Source of the DNA: Ceratothoa steindachneri
Taxonomy: Eukaryota; Arthropoda; Malacostraca; Isopoda; Cymothoidae
Reading direction: 5' to 3'
NCBI GenBank assembly: GCA_963969495.1
Contig: OZ018321.1
Span: forward strand, 104,323,066 to 104,387,065
DNA: 64,000 nucleotides
Shown here: positions 1-10,639 of the stretch, piece by piece
Layout of the letters: each line of letters begins with the position of its first letter
Numbering within the stretch: the first letter of the stretch is position 1
The notes under the pieces: model-generated
The model's database searches: none
The model's input: the letters and a program-made list of their open reading frames with translations, nothing else
What the model was told of the DNA's origin: nothing
Position numbers and translations under genes: made by a program

Positions 1-860
1 TCGCCTTGTTGGAAGATTACACCATCTGGTATGTCATCATTAAAAGTTTTACCTAAGGTAGGTTGATAAACCAGGTCTACCATGCTGGTGTAAGTGTTAT
101 AATTCATTGTGCCCTCACCAGTGAACAACAATACTCGACCTGATGACGACATGCAGCCTCAAATCATTACACTGCCACCTCCAAATTTGACTGTTGGGAC
201 AAAACATCTCGGATCATACGCTTGCCTGACTCTTCGACGAACATAAACAGATCCAGGTGTTCCAAAGATCTGAGGAGAAATACAAATTCTACTGATCATT
301 TTGGTATCCAATAATAATGTTTACAAGCGTAATAAATTGACAAAAACTAATGTGGAGAACCTACCTCAAAGTTGCTTTTATCAGACCAAATACCTTTAGC
401 TCAATCACCATCAGCCCAATCTTGATGCTCTTTTGCACAACAACAATCTCTTCTTCTTGTTCACCTGAGACAGCCACGCATTCTTTCTAGCTTTGCATCC
501 TTTGAGCGCAGCTTCTAATAACCTTCGTTTCACCATGCCGTTGATACGAGTATTTCTGTTTATTGCTCCCCGAAACTCAGCAGCTACATCAGAAAAGGTT
601 TTTCCTATTGCCCAGAGGTGTTCTTAAAACAACCTCTCTTCCCTCAGAATGGTACACCTTTTGCGACCATGACCATCCCAGACTTTAAAAGAGTTGGCCT
701 CATTGTACCTTTTAATGGTTGTTTGGACACCGTTTCTCGAGCTTCTCAATTTTATTGTAATTTTGACTTGGGATAATCCCTTTCTGGACAATGCAAGGAT
801 TTGAGCGCTTTGAGCTTCAGGAATTTTTTTTTTTTCGGAGACATTTTTAACAAAAGGTTA
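1..860 (-). pseudogene. Tc1-like transposase remnant, cut by window edge
   Basis: Decayed DDE transposase of the Tc1 type (cut-and-paste transposition in the nucleus). Read on the minus strand, the segment near 168-240 gives the conserved stretch VPTVKFGGGSVM followed by a stop, preceded by VYVRRRV and an AYDPRCF motif. Near 380-440 there is a KEHQDWADGD-like segment corresponding to the usual AKEHKDW..DW box before the first catalytic Asp. Toward the left edge the frame reads VIFQQG, where the family has QQDNAP, so the second catalytic Asp appears to be Gly. Several stops and frame changes interrupt the N-terminal half; a short lysine-rich piece near 752-850 may belong to it. The C terminus lies outside the window. 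The family assignment rests on remembered consensus motifs. Confidence 0.75.
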
Positions 861-1239
861 TCCCTGTAAGTTAATAATAATATAATCACTGAAAACATAG
901 GAATAAATGTTAGTATCACACATTGAATGGCAGAAGGTTGCCCCAACCACAGTGCAAAAGTTTCTTGCAGAAAAATTGGGTGGTAATTTATATTAGCAAG
1001 CTCGTTTACCTTGTGAAAAACTATAACTGTTTGCCGCCTCGATGTAGACCTTCTGATCAAATCCAATTAAGACGCCTCAGTCTTTCTTCGTACGATTTAC
1101 TTCTATGGTCATGAATTAATTTCGCCGCTCGACGCTGGACGAATTCTAATGTTGCAGTGTTCTTCCTTTTGCTTATATGCAGACTAGATTTGCACCATAG
1201 ACGTCTTAAATGTTATATATAGGGCAACCTACTATTTTT

Positions 1240-2585
1240 CAATTTGAATGCAAAATGTCTTGACATGTCACAGAGAAACCCATTTGCCTTTTTGGAAGCT
1301 ACAATGCCCTTTGTTGAAAACTTTAGATCAGTCGAGATTAAGACGCTGAAATCCTTTTCAATGTTAAGTTTATTTAAAATGTGACCATCCAAATTATGAA
1401 ATAATATCTTCGAGGCTTATCAAGACCTATGAACAGCACCTTATACATCTTACCGTTGAAAGGCATCTGCCATCTTTCCGACCATATGACTACTCCTTCT
1501 CTTTTTTGCAGGTTTTATGGCCCTATGGTATTTTTCCCTAGTAACGAGTTTGCTATCATCATCAACATATTTTTAAATTTTACCTAAAAATTCATGAAAA
1601 GATCGATTTCATAATTAAAATGAAAGTATTCGAGAATGCCTATTAAAAACTCTCCTATTGACAATGCTCTACTTGTTCCCCATTTATCGCTCTTTTTTTG
1701 CTTTTGCAAAAGGTCTTGTAGGGGGAATGATGTCAACTGGTTTTTTTTTAAATAATGAGGTAAAATACATCTAGAGCTTCATCTTGGTTAAACCGTTGTA
1801 ATCATTTTGTGAAAAATTATTGAGTGAATTAGTTAAGCATTAGCTTCCGTGTAGAATGCCGTGCTTTAAGTTCTTTATTATTTCGCTTCAGATTCTCAAC
1901 GATCATATTTATAAAGATGGACTACACGAGTTTACCAACGACTTAAATAAGGGAAATGGGTCGAAAGCTTTGAAGATCAGTCTTTATGATTTTTAAATAA
2001 TTCTCATTACATCTGCCTCTTTGAAGTCCGTATTTAATTCCTCGTTAGTAGTTTTTTTTTAAATTGTACGGGGATGCAATATTTTGTTCTCTAAATCTTC
2101 AAGATGAATAAGGTATATTCAATTGTTACCCGGTATTTTTCAATTTTTTTTCTTTTCAATATAAAGATCTATTTCATTTTAGGTTATGTTAATATTTGGA
2201 AGGGTTTTATCTTTATAAAATTTATTATGTCTTATATTTTAAATAGGTTATTTGCATTTTCGACGGTAAAAAACTTATTAATTTAAAGCATTCACCACGT
2301 GTTCCGGAATATTACTAATAACAGACTCGGCATTTTTAAAGGAGTTCGATGCATTTCTAATTGGCTTACGATTTTATATTTTATTTACATATCTAGAAAA
2401 TCACTTAGGCTCGAATTGGACGCTGACTCACTTCTTTTTTTATAGTTCCTTTTATTTAGATTTATTTTGAATTTAAAAAAGCAACGATAATAAATATATT
2501 AGCTTCAATTTTCCATATTATTTTAGGTTTTAAAATTTTATACATCTCATTATTTATCCATGGCACCTTATTTAATCTATTAGAA
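1240..2585 (-). pseudogene. CR1/Jockey-type LINE reverse transcriptase remnant
   Basis: Non-LTR retrotransposon ORF2 remnant on the minus strand. Going 5' to 3' it shows a linker motif KVPWINNEMYKILK (about 2,530-2,575), then RPISLI.VVGKLV (about 1,925-1,960; family RPISLTSVVGKLME). A degenerate GTSRALSIGEFLIGILEY follows (about 1,625-1,680; family GVPQGSVLGPLLF). The catalytic block is YVDDDSKL (about 1,540-1,565; family FADDTKL), and after it comes IEKDFSVLISTDLKF. Many stops and at least two frame changes show it is dead. No endonuclease domain is visible; a (TA)n tract abuts its upstream side at 2589. The clade (CR1-like) is inferred from the motif wording. Confidence 0.75.

Positions 2586-2588
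<3 letters not shown>

Positions 2589-2638
<50 letters not shown>
2589..2638. repeat. (TA)n microsatellite
   Basis: About 25 AT dinucleotides, uninterrupted, adjoining the LINE remnant on its 5' side. Confidence 0.97.
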
Positions 2639-2639
<1 letters not shown>

Positions 2640-2640
<1 letters not shown>

Positions 2641-4936
2641 CAAAGAGTGTATCAGCTTGCGCCTAAAATCGACTCCACCTCCCTACAAGAGCGTGTGTTT
2701 TTTTTCTTTAATCAATTACGTGTATGTATGCAATTGTACATGTTATTCACCAAGAAACCATTCGATTTATTGAAAAGTCATATCTGAGCCAATCTAATGA
2801 TTTCCTTGACACCCATTAAATCCAATTCATGGACGTGGAAATCAATCAAATCAGAATTCTGGGCCTTTGGGGCTACACTTCGGGTCTCTCGAAGGGAAAC
2901 AAATCCAATTTAGCTCCAATTTGGGCGATTAGATGGATCCCACACCCACAACGGAGCAAGTGAAAAAATAAGACCCCCCTCCCCCTCCGTCCGCCCGCTC
3001 ACGTGCTAGTAGCGGTGCCCGCTGGATAGAATATCCGAGAAGTTCGATGATTATTTTTTTTTAGTAATCTGGGAAAAAAATTATTAAGGGCATTTTGTGG
3101 TTTTGTCATCAGACCTTTGAGCGTAGGTTAAGGAAAGTAAGCAGAAACAAGATTGGGCGTTACCAGTTCATAGTTTATTAGAAGAAACCTGTATAAGAGG
3201 TGTTAAAACTGGGAAAATGGAAAATAGAGGAAAACGAAAGAAAAATTCCGAGTACTTCGCTCTTATCAAACAGGCCTCACTCATAAGGGCCCTAGAACTC
3301 GGAATTGTATATTCTTTTTCCTGCAGGTAAGTTACATAACAACATACAAATGATATAACACCTGGAAAAGAAAGTATGTTACACTCATTATATTGTGTGA
3401 TGTTTTCGCTCAATTTTCAAACTTTAAAGGACAATACGAGGTATTTGTTGCAAGAATACTTTATAAGAAATTGCATTGTTTAAAGGACAAGCCAATTTTC
3501 TTAAGGAAGGTGATAGAAAAGACCTAGAAAATTAAAGATATCAATGTTAGAAACTTAAAATTACGTAATGGCCAAGAAAAATACATAAAACTCAACGGCA
3601 ATCTGCCTACGTACATGCTAAGATGCCTTAGGATATTACTTACTATGGTATGAAGAATATTATTTCTAAATATAATCACCGCTAAATCGGAATTACACCT
3701 TTAATTTTAATGTGGAAAGAAAACAGCTTTCTAGCGTGGTTTGTTTCTTCCATTGGTGCGAAACACTCAGATTTATCGCCATTTTGAGAATTGCTTTTAC
3801 TTTTGGAGTTTGAATTTCCATAATTGAGGAAACTAAGTGACTATTCAGTTAGTAAAACAATAAGTAGTCACTATCACACTTAATAAGGCTCCACTTCAGG
3901 CGTCGAGTGTAGTTTTCCCTACAATTGTAAGAGACCATTCATTAAATAATGGGCGCATATAAAGCAAGGAGTGAGACTCTTCCAATCATGGTGCATTTGA
4001 CTTGGATTCAATTTCTTTAAATAAAAGTCAACAGGGATCTATGTAAAGTTAATTGGTTTTATAATGAATAAAAAAGAATAGTTAATAACGTAAAACAAGC
4101 GAGAAAAATGCCTTCCGTCCCTGCGGGGTCGGAAGGACTTACTAAATATACATCAGAAAAATTCCTCCACATGAGCGAACCTTCATCTTTATGAGTAACA
4201 ATTGGGTTTCAGCTTAGGTGTCAGTACCCTCACATTTAAATGCCCGTCTTGACGAAATTTTTAAATTCGCTAAAAGTCTCTGAGTTGCTTCAATGTCTAT
4301 AAATTCCTCCACAAAAGTTATCGCACCTGACAACGGTTTTCACCGGGTCTTTTTAAAAAAAGATTTACGCTGACGTCGGCGAGGAAGGAAAGTTTTAGTG
4401 GTCAAAAGAGTCGTGGAAGACGTATTAAACTCTTTTCCTATTAATACAAATCACAAGACAATTGAGGTGCCTTAGCTAGAAAATTCTTGAAAAGGCTAAT
4501 AAGGTGAATTGGGTAGCTAAAAGATAAAAAATGTTAAATTAACGTACCATGAGGGGAATACATGAGAAGGTAGTTGGCAAGAGAGTGCCGAACTCCTCCT
4601 GGCATCTTTCAATTTAGCTACAAAGACAGGTGATCCTTTCTTTAAGTTTTGAGGGATTTGGCCTAAAGAGATTCGAAATACCTGATAATAAGAATTCAAA
4701 CAGAAAAGCGAGATGTGGCACTCTTATGGCTCTGTCGTAACAGGGTGTTATAGAGGTAATTAATCGTTCCTTTCAGCTTTTTCTAAAGCGCTGTCTATTT
4801 TCCGCACAGTTTCCTTTCCTCCGGACCCATTTATTTGTTTAGGCGTTAGAAATGTTATAGCACTTCTTTTAATCCCAATAAATTCTTAAAGATGGTGTTT
4901 TTTTCGCCTCAGAAAAACCCCCCATTAAAATTCAAC
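2640..4936. other. AT-rich unassigned sequence
   Basis: No coding region or repeat family recognised. Open frames at 3168-3413 and 4517-4699 (minus) are short, lack any known motif and are not supported. A small GC hairpin with CCTTCC/GGAAGG arms lies near 4110-4135. Confidence 0.5.
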
Positions 4937-4937
4937 A

Positions 4938-5240
4938 TCTAACTTAACCTAACCCAAACTAAGCTAATCTCACCAAAACTAACCCAACCTAACCCAAACT
5001 AACCTAAGTGAGCATATCCCAAATTAACCGAACCTCATCTAACTATCCCAAAATAACCAAACCTAACCCAAACCAACCTAACCTCAGCCAAACTGACATA
5101 ACATAACCTATTCCAAAATAAGCTAACCTAATGTGAGGTAACCTAACCTAACCGAAACTAACCTAACCTAACCTAAATTTACCAAATCAAGATTAACCTA
5201 ACCACAAACAGACCAGAACTAACTTAACCTAACCCAAACA
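4938..5240. repeat. Degenerate interstitial telomere-like (CCTAA)n block
   Basis: About 300 bp of imperfect AACCTAACC/AACCCAAACTAACC repeats, i.e. the complement of TTAGG with many point changes and single-base slips. TTAGG is the canonical telomere repeat of arthropods. The block is too diverged and too internal to be a working telomere. Tiny cousins occur near 26452 (GGTTAGGTTGGTTAGG) and near 42822. Confidence 0.8.
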
Positions 5241-5399
5241 ACCCGTTCCCTGTCAAGCGTGGGTGGATAGAGACACCCGTCGACAGACTTCGGCATGGAA
5301 GAGTGGATAAGTTGTGTGTGAAGACGAAGGAGGAGTGAGGGCAAAAGGTTAGGAACTGTAGAGTAGAAGCTTATGTCGGAATGATTATTTGCTAATAGA

Positions 5400-5535
5400 G
5401 TTGTAAAGTAAACTGCACTATACGCAGGGAGGTTAAGCTGTTAATATAGCAACGAGTACCCACCTCCATATAGTATCGCTCGGTATCACTGGGGGACGCT
5501 CTTTATCCACGCCAATCAAGGGACTGTATTCAATA
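5400..5535. repeat. Dispersed repeat, related to 16.66-16.80 kb
   Basis: Contains CACCTCCATATAGTATCG and an AATCAAGGGACTGTA motif that align with CACCTCCACACTGCATCG and AATTAAGTGACTGTA at 16.68-16.75 kb in the same orientation. A GTAAAGTAAACTGCA motif here recurs near 6910. The two copies appear to be diverged members of one dispersed family that also flanks the two related minisatellites. Confidence 0.5.
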
Positions 5536-5536
5536 G

Positions 5537-5612
5537 TCCAAGGGTAGGGAAACTGCGGCACGCGACGGCTTTTCATGTGGCCCGCGACGGCTTTTCATGT
5601 GGCCCGCGTTTC
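5537..5612. mobile_element. Possible hAT-type terminal fragment
   Basis: The stretch AGGGTAGGGAAACTGCGGC followed by two copies of CGACGGCTTTTCATGTGGC resembles the CAGGGGTGGGCAAACTGCGG ends common among hAT non-autonomous elements. No matching second end was found nearby. Weak call. Confidence 0.3.
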
Positions 5613-5894
5613 ATTTCAGAAATTAATTATTGGCCATTTTGCCCAAATCTCACCTTAAACGCGGATTCTGTCCCATTTGAGTTCAATATTAACAATATTT
5701 CCGTCTGATCTGACTTCTGACTTCGATAGACTTGTTAATGCTCCAAAACGTACCTATCCATCTCAGTATTTTTATTATATAGGTGCTAGATCCTTACATC
5801 AGTCAATTTTTAACTATCTTTCCTTAGGAAATAAAATGTTTTTAAAAAAATACGATACTTTATAAATAGTTTCTCTCATTACCTTCATTTACAT

Positions 5895-5982
5895 CCTCTC
5901 GATCGCAGAATTTAAGCTACGTTGAATGTAGTTAGTACTTGGATGGGAGACGCTTGAACCCAGGGTAATGATCGCATGATGT
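5895..5982 (+). ncRNA. 5S rRNA-derived sequence (pseudogene or 5S-SINE head)
   Basis: The stretch aligns by eye with the 3' two thirds of eukaryotic 5S rRNA: ATCGCAGAATTTAAGC, then GTTAGTACTTGGATGGGAG (the box C region, nearly exact), then ACGCTTGAACCCAGGGT. The 5' third of 5S is not recognisable. Internal changes such as GTTGAATGTA for GTCGGGCGCGG mean this is not a working 5S gene. It could be a relic 5S copy or the head of a SINE3-class retroposon, in which a 5S-derived promoter heads an unrelated body. No defined 3' tail was identified. Confidence 0.7.
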
Positions 5983-6274
5983 AGAATTGTAAATTGTGGT
6001 TCGGATTCCATGTAAAAGTCCCCACTCAGATATAAGTCTGGAAACGGTTAAAAGTGGAGGCAAAACTATGCCAAAATATTGCCCACAGTTATTAATGTGG
6101 AGCTATATCTTTGACTATGTAGGATATGCAAACAAATGGCGGAAGATAATTGTAGTTAACTAATATGTATTCGAAATTGGCATCTACCTGTTTGTGTGGC
6201 ACGCAAAGCTTTATACTAGCTTAAATATGGGTATTGACTGGAAATTATTGCCCATCCATGCAATGAACCGATAA

Positions 6275-6340
6275 AACAGTCCTAAAAAGAACTGTATCAA
6301 TTTGGTATTTTAATCCTCAGTCTTGTCATCGCAGTACACA
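6275..6340 (+). repeat. Unique-flank repeat shared by both minisatellites
   Basis: A CCTAAAAAGAACTGTATCAA motif here matches CCTAAAAAGAACTCTATCAA at 16,765-16,785 in the same orientation, each just upstream of a related minisatellite array. Confidence 0.65.
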
Positions 6341-6344
6341 GAGT

Positions 6345-6870
6345 CGTTTTCACTTGTGGTGTTGCGGTAAAAGTGATTGTTTCAATTTTGGCGTGGCACC
6401 ACGGATGATCGTTTTCATTTCTGCCATCGCAGCACATGGGATCATTATCACTTGTGGCAACGCAGTACACGTGATCGTTTTCACTTCTGCCGTCACCTTA
6501 CACGTGATTGTTTTCACTTGTGCTATCGCAGTAAACGGGATCGTTTTTACCTGTCATCTCCTTACACGTGATCGTTTTCACTTGTGCCCTCGCAGTAAAC
6601 GGGATCGCTTTCACTTGTGCAGACGAAGTACGCGGGATCGTTTTTACTAGTGTCGTCGCAGTACACGAGATCATTTTCACTTTTGCCGTTGCCTACACGT
6701 GATCGTTTTCACTTGTGGTGTCTCCTTACACGTGATCGTTTTCACTTGTGGTGTCTCCTTACACGTGATCGTTTTCACTTGTGCCCTTGCAGTAAACGGG
6801 ATCGTTTTCACTTGTGCCCTCGCAGTTACGCAGGATCGTTTTCCCTTTTGGCATTATAGTACACAGGATT
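6345..6870. repeat. ~33-bp minisatellite, array I
   Basis: About 15 diverged copies of a 33-34 bp unit whose core is GTACACGGGATCGTTTTC followed by ACTTGTG and a CGTCGCA spacer. Array II at 16.88-17.96 kb carries the same unit in reverse complement. Open frames of 60-98 aa across the array on both strands are by-products of a unit that lacks stop codons. Confidence 0.9.
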
Positions 6871-7149
6871 GATTTCATCCACCCATGTGAGCACGCTCTT
6901 TCTTACAATGGTAAAGTAAACTGCAATATGCGCAACGATCATACAGTTACTATACATTTCTTTAAAGGGTGTTTGATTGGTCTTTGGGATACAATCACTT
7001 GCTTGGCTTGGCTAAAGAACATCCCCAATGGTGCCCAAAGCAGTGTAAAGGTGCTACTCCTCATCACTATAGTAACCGCATGGCTAGAGTTGTTAGTTAA
7101 AGACGCTGGACAAGCGAATAATCCACACCTAGTCTTCAAATAATTTCAA

Positions 7150-8985
7150 TTTTTTCAATGTTACTTTGCGTAGTTCTTTTGTTTCATATTTTTAATGTGT
7201 CAACTTGTAACCACATGACTCTTCCTTTATCTTTCTCACACTTCAAGTCTACTCCAGCGATGTAACAATTAAACACTTTCGGATCTGATCAATTCACGAG
7301 TTACTATAGCACCTTCTTTTCCATTATTTCTTAATTATTTTTCAAATCGAATGTAAAATTGGTCTGGATTAATTTACAGGCGCATTTTTACTATTACACG
7401 TCAGTCTGCTCTAGAAAATATTACACTTTTCTCCCCATTGGAATTGCCTTTGCAGGAAAATGGGACATTCGTATGGAGTTCACACGCGCCTTCATCTAAA
7501 TTAGTCTCCTCTTTGTCTACTTGGGTTATGTGTGGTAGATATTCTCTTCCCCTCAACAGTTGCGCCCTCGTTTGCGGCCGCCGAAAGGGGGCTGAATCCC
7601 CCTCCCCTCACATCACCCTCTCAGGACACGACCTTTGCAAAACCATTCCAAGCGACAATCCTCTGGTTGGACTTTTAGTCGCGTGCAACTCTATAAGTTA
7701 CTATGTCGGTCTGTAGGTCAATCGGTCGGATGGTAACATTTTACTTTTTAATGAGTTTTGGGGAAATAACATCGTAACTATTCAGCTGATTCTAACAAGA
7801 TTTGAAACCCTAATGCTGTTTTACATTCTATTTCTAACCATATAATTTCCAAGGTCCTCCCAAAGTTAGTGCTGGAATTGTTAAAATAAAACTAAATGTG
7901 GGTCGGATTGCCCCACTTATTGAAAGTTTTGAAGGCCGTAAGGTCATAAGTCAGTAAGATAAGGAATAGAAGTGTAGAGATAAACGTGTAAGGACTCAAG
8001 TTATTGAAGTATCGCCTATTGAAGAGCTTCTAAGAAGAAAGGTAAAGGCGCTCGTCCCGCTTCTCTCTTTGCGAGAAGGAGGAGTTTTCTTCGTCTGGCT
8101 TGGGAGGACGAGGAAGTCCCATTCATTTAAACCATTTTATTTAGTAAGAGAAAGAAGAGGAGCGTAAAGAGGTAGCGGCTAGGGTGAAATGCGTTAATCC
8201 ACCCACCGTAGAAGCCTTATCTCCTTGAAGGACCCATTTCTTGAGCAACCGGGAATCATCGCCCTCTTATTGTTGCTTTTTAATAATTAGAAATAGTGAA
8301 TATTCGTTTGAGTTACTTTAGATAATGAAATGACGCTAAGTGTAAGCCAAACGTAGAGATTTGAGGCTCAGAGAGCGCGCAATTTTCCGCGTGCCAGCAG
8401 CTGCATGTTGGCCCATGCTACTCCAAACATTCCATTTCAGGATCCATTGAGGCCGGGAGGAGGTGCCATTACTCCTGTTTTCCAGTGTAGCAGGGTCTTT
8501 ACCCACGCTACAAAACCTCAAACTCCTGAAGGTTAAATAGTCGAGTCCATTTCTGCATTTTAACGTCAGGATTCGGAATTTATTAAAGCCTTTTTCTTTT
8601 CTTTTGACTTAATCGATAATTTGGCTCTGGATTCATTTTCTCTACAAGTTTGTTTCCTTCGATTATTCTCTTTGCCAATATTTTTTGTCCATGGGACTTT
8701 TTTCCATTAATTACCTGCTTGGTAACAAATCTTAAATGGGTTAAAACACTGAATTCTTGAAGTTAACGATGATAGTAAGCTTTTGTTGACCGGATGCAAG
8801 CTAGATCTCACTCGACAATGCAAAGAGTGGGTCAGTATTTTGAGGTCATTTGCAGGAATGTAAAAAAAGACGAATAGCACATCAGAGAAAAGCTGTATTT
8901 AAATGTTCTTTCTTCTCGCGGACTTGAGAGATTGAATCGTGTTATGGGGTTGTTGATTGGTCTCTCTTCCTCTCTCTCTCTCTCT
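7150..8985. other. Unassigned sequence
   Basis: No supported gene. Short open frames at 7438-7716 (plus) and 8336-8521 (minus) show no recognised domain. GC content rises near 7560-7640 and 8040-8110 without exon features that I could support. Confidence 0.4.
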
Positions 8986-8989
8986 TTCG

Positions 8990-9745
8990 AAGACACCCAT
9001 ACATAACATTCCAGTGGACTTAGGTCAGGTGAGCAAGGAGGCTATGTGTTTTGGAGAAGATTGTGCTGGAAATTGGCCTGCATTCAAGCTTGGGTTGCTC
9101 TAGCCTTATAAGATGGTGCAGCGTCTTGTTGGAAGATGTAAGGTTTTCCATTGCGTACTCTGTATATTCAAGGTCTCACACCTTTCTCTAAAACCTATGT
9201 GCAAGTAGCAGCATTTACTTTTAAGCCCTGTGAAAATAAGTGAGCGGGCATGACATCTTCCTCACTGCTAAGGACTCCCATAAAAATCATAGTTTCTGGA
9301 AACATGGGTGGCATTACAGGTGGAACTTTGCTTGGCACATTGCATAACCATCTGTTTCACCTGGAAAGCAAGCGCTTTGCACGGATCAAACTTTCGTCAT
9401 AGCTAACATGATTTGACCTATCCACACCCCATACGACTTGCAATGGATATCTTCATACACAACTATCCCGAAGATGCATTATGAAACCTTATAGTCCTTT
9501 GCAAGGGCTCTTATCCACATCTATGGGTTTTCTTGAAATTTTCTATGTACATTTTGGTATATTAACCCTTTGCATGTGTTTTACGGTTTGCTGCTAAAGT
9601 TAAATCTCAATCAGCAGCTTCCAGGTACTTTCTAACTTCGAAAACGAAAGATCAGGAAACTTTAAGAAAGCGAGCAATCACTGTATCAATATGCCGAGCT
9701 TTTAAGGCAACGATTACAGCATCTTTTTATTAGCTTCGTCACTTT
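8990..9745 (-). pseudogene. mariner-type transposase remnant
   Basis: Decayed DDE transposase on the minus strand. Segments in order include PAHLFSQGLKVNAATY-like text near 9190-9250 (family MPPHLF..GLKVNADAY) and LHLPTRRCTIL, equivalent to the position of the QQDSAPSH block but destroyed. The C-terminal box is SPDLSPLECYVW near 9000-9040 (family SPDLNPLDYYVWG). Several stops interrupt it, and the C-terminal tail after YVW is missing, so the copy is truncated there. The last catalytic acidic residue is replaced: LEC stands where the family has LDY. Confidence 0.7.
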
Positions 9746-10199
9746 AATGTGGTTCATTATTAGTCTGAAAATGAAATTAAAAAATTGCTTATAAGAAAGT
9801 TAGAGGTATTCGAATTTATGTCCTTAAAATACTGAAGTACCCTGTATGTAATTTGTGAGTGGGAATTTATTGCTGGTCAAGACTTATTCTTGAAAGCAAT
9901 CAGATTTTTCAAAATACTGATATTTGCCAACAAATTAAGCGATATTTGAGGAAACCGAATCATTCTATCGTTAAGATTTCAAACTACTATTGACTATTCT
10001 AAATTAATACTTTCAATAATTTTTTAATTCGCTTAAATAACCTTGGGGTGAAAACTTCCTTTTCAAATACTTTTTGAAGGAGTCACCTTCGCGAAGTTTG
10101 CTCATTTTTAAATGAGAGCAAAGATATAATTGAAACAGCGAACTCACAAAGAATTTACAGTGAGCCATGTGACACTTTGTTCTTTACGGAAAAAAGTAT

Positions 10200-10628
10200 T
10201 TTGTTATATGGCGTATTTATACGATTTCATTTAAATGGCGTATTCATAATATTTCATTTAAATGGCGTATTCATAAGATTTCATTTAAATGGCGTATTCA
10301 TAAGATTTCATTTAAATGGCGTATTCATAAGATTTCATTTATATGGCGTATTCATAAGATTTCATTTATATGGCGTATTCATAAGATTCATTTATATGGA
10401 GTATTTATACCATTTCATTTATATGGCTTATTCATGCGATTTCTCTTTATGGCGTATTCAGACGATTTAATTTTTATTGAGTATTCATACGATTTAATTT
10501 ATATGGCGTATTTATGCGATTTCATTTATATGGCATATTCATATAATTTCATGTATATTGCTTATTCATACGATTTCATTTCATGGCGTATTCAGACGAT
10601 TTCATTTTTATGGTGTATTCCTATTTGC
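10200..10628. repeat. 27-bp minisatellite
   Basis: About 15 copies of a 27-bp unit, core GGCGTATTCATAAGATTTCA, best conserved at 10240-10390 and decaying on the right. Because 27 is a multiple of three, a 9-residue peptide (GVFIRFHLN) repeats in one frame at 10177-10470. This explains the open frame, so it is not called as a gene. Confidence 0.9.
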
Positions 10629-10639
10629 AAGGTTTAAAA

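Noticed and set aside
6354..6859. Repeat-bearing open frames over the 6.3-6.9 kb array
   Set aside because: Minisatellite by-product; several frames on both strands are open at once and none has a conserved start or end.
8336..8521. GC-rich open frame as an exon
   Set aside because: Short, overlapping open frames on both strands and no convincing splice pair.
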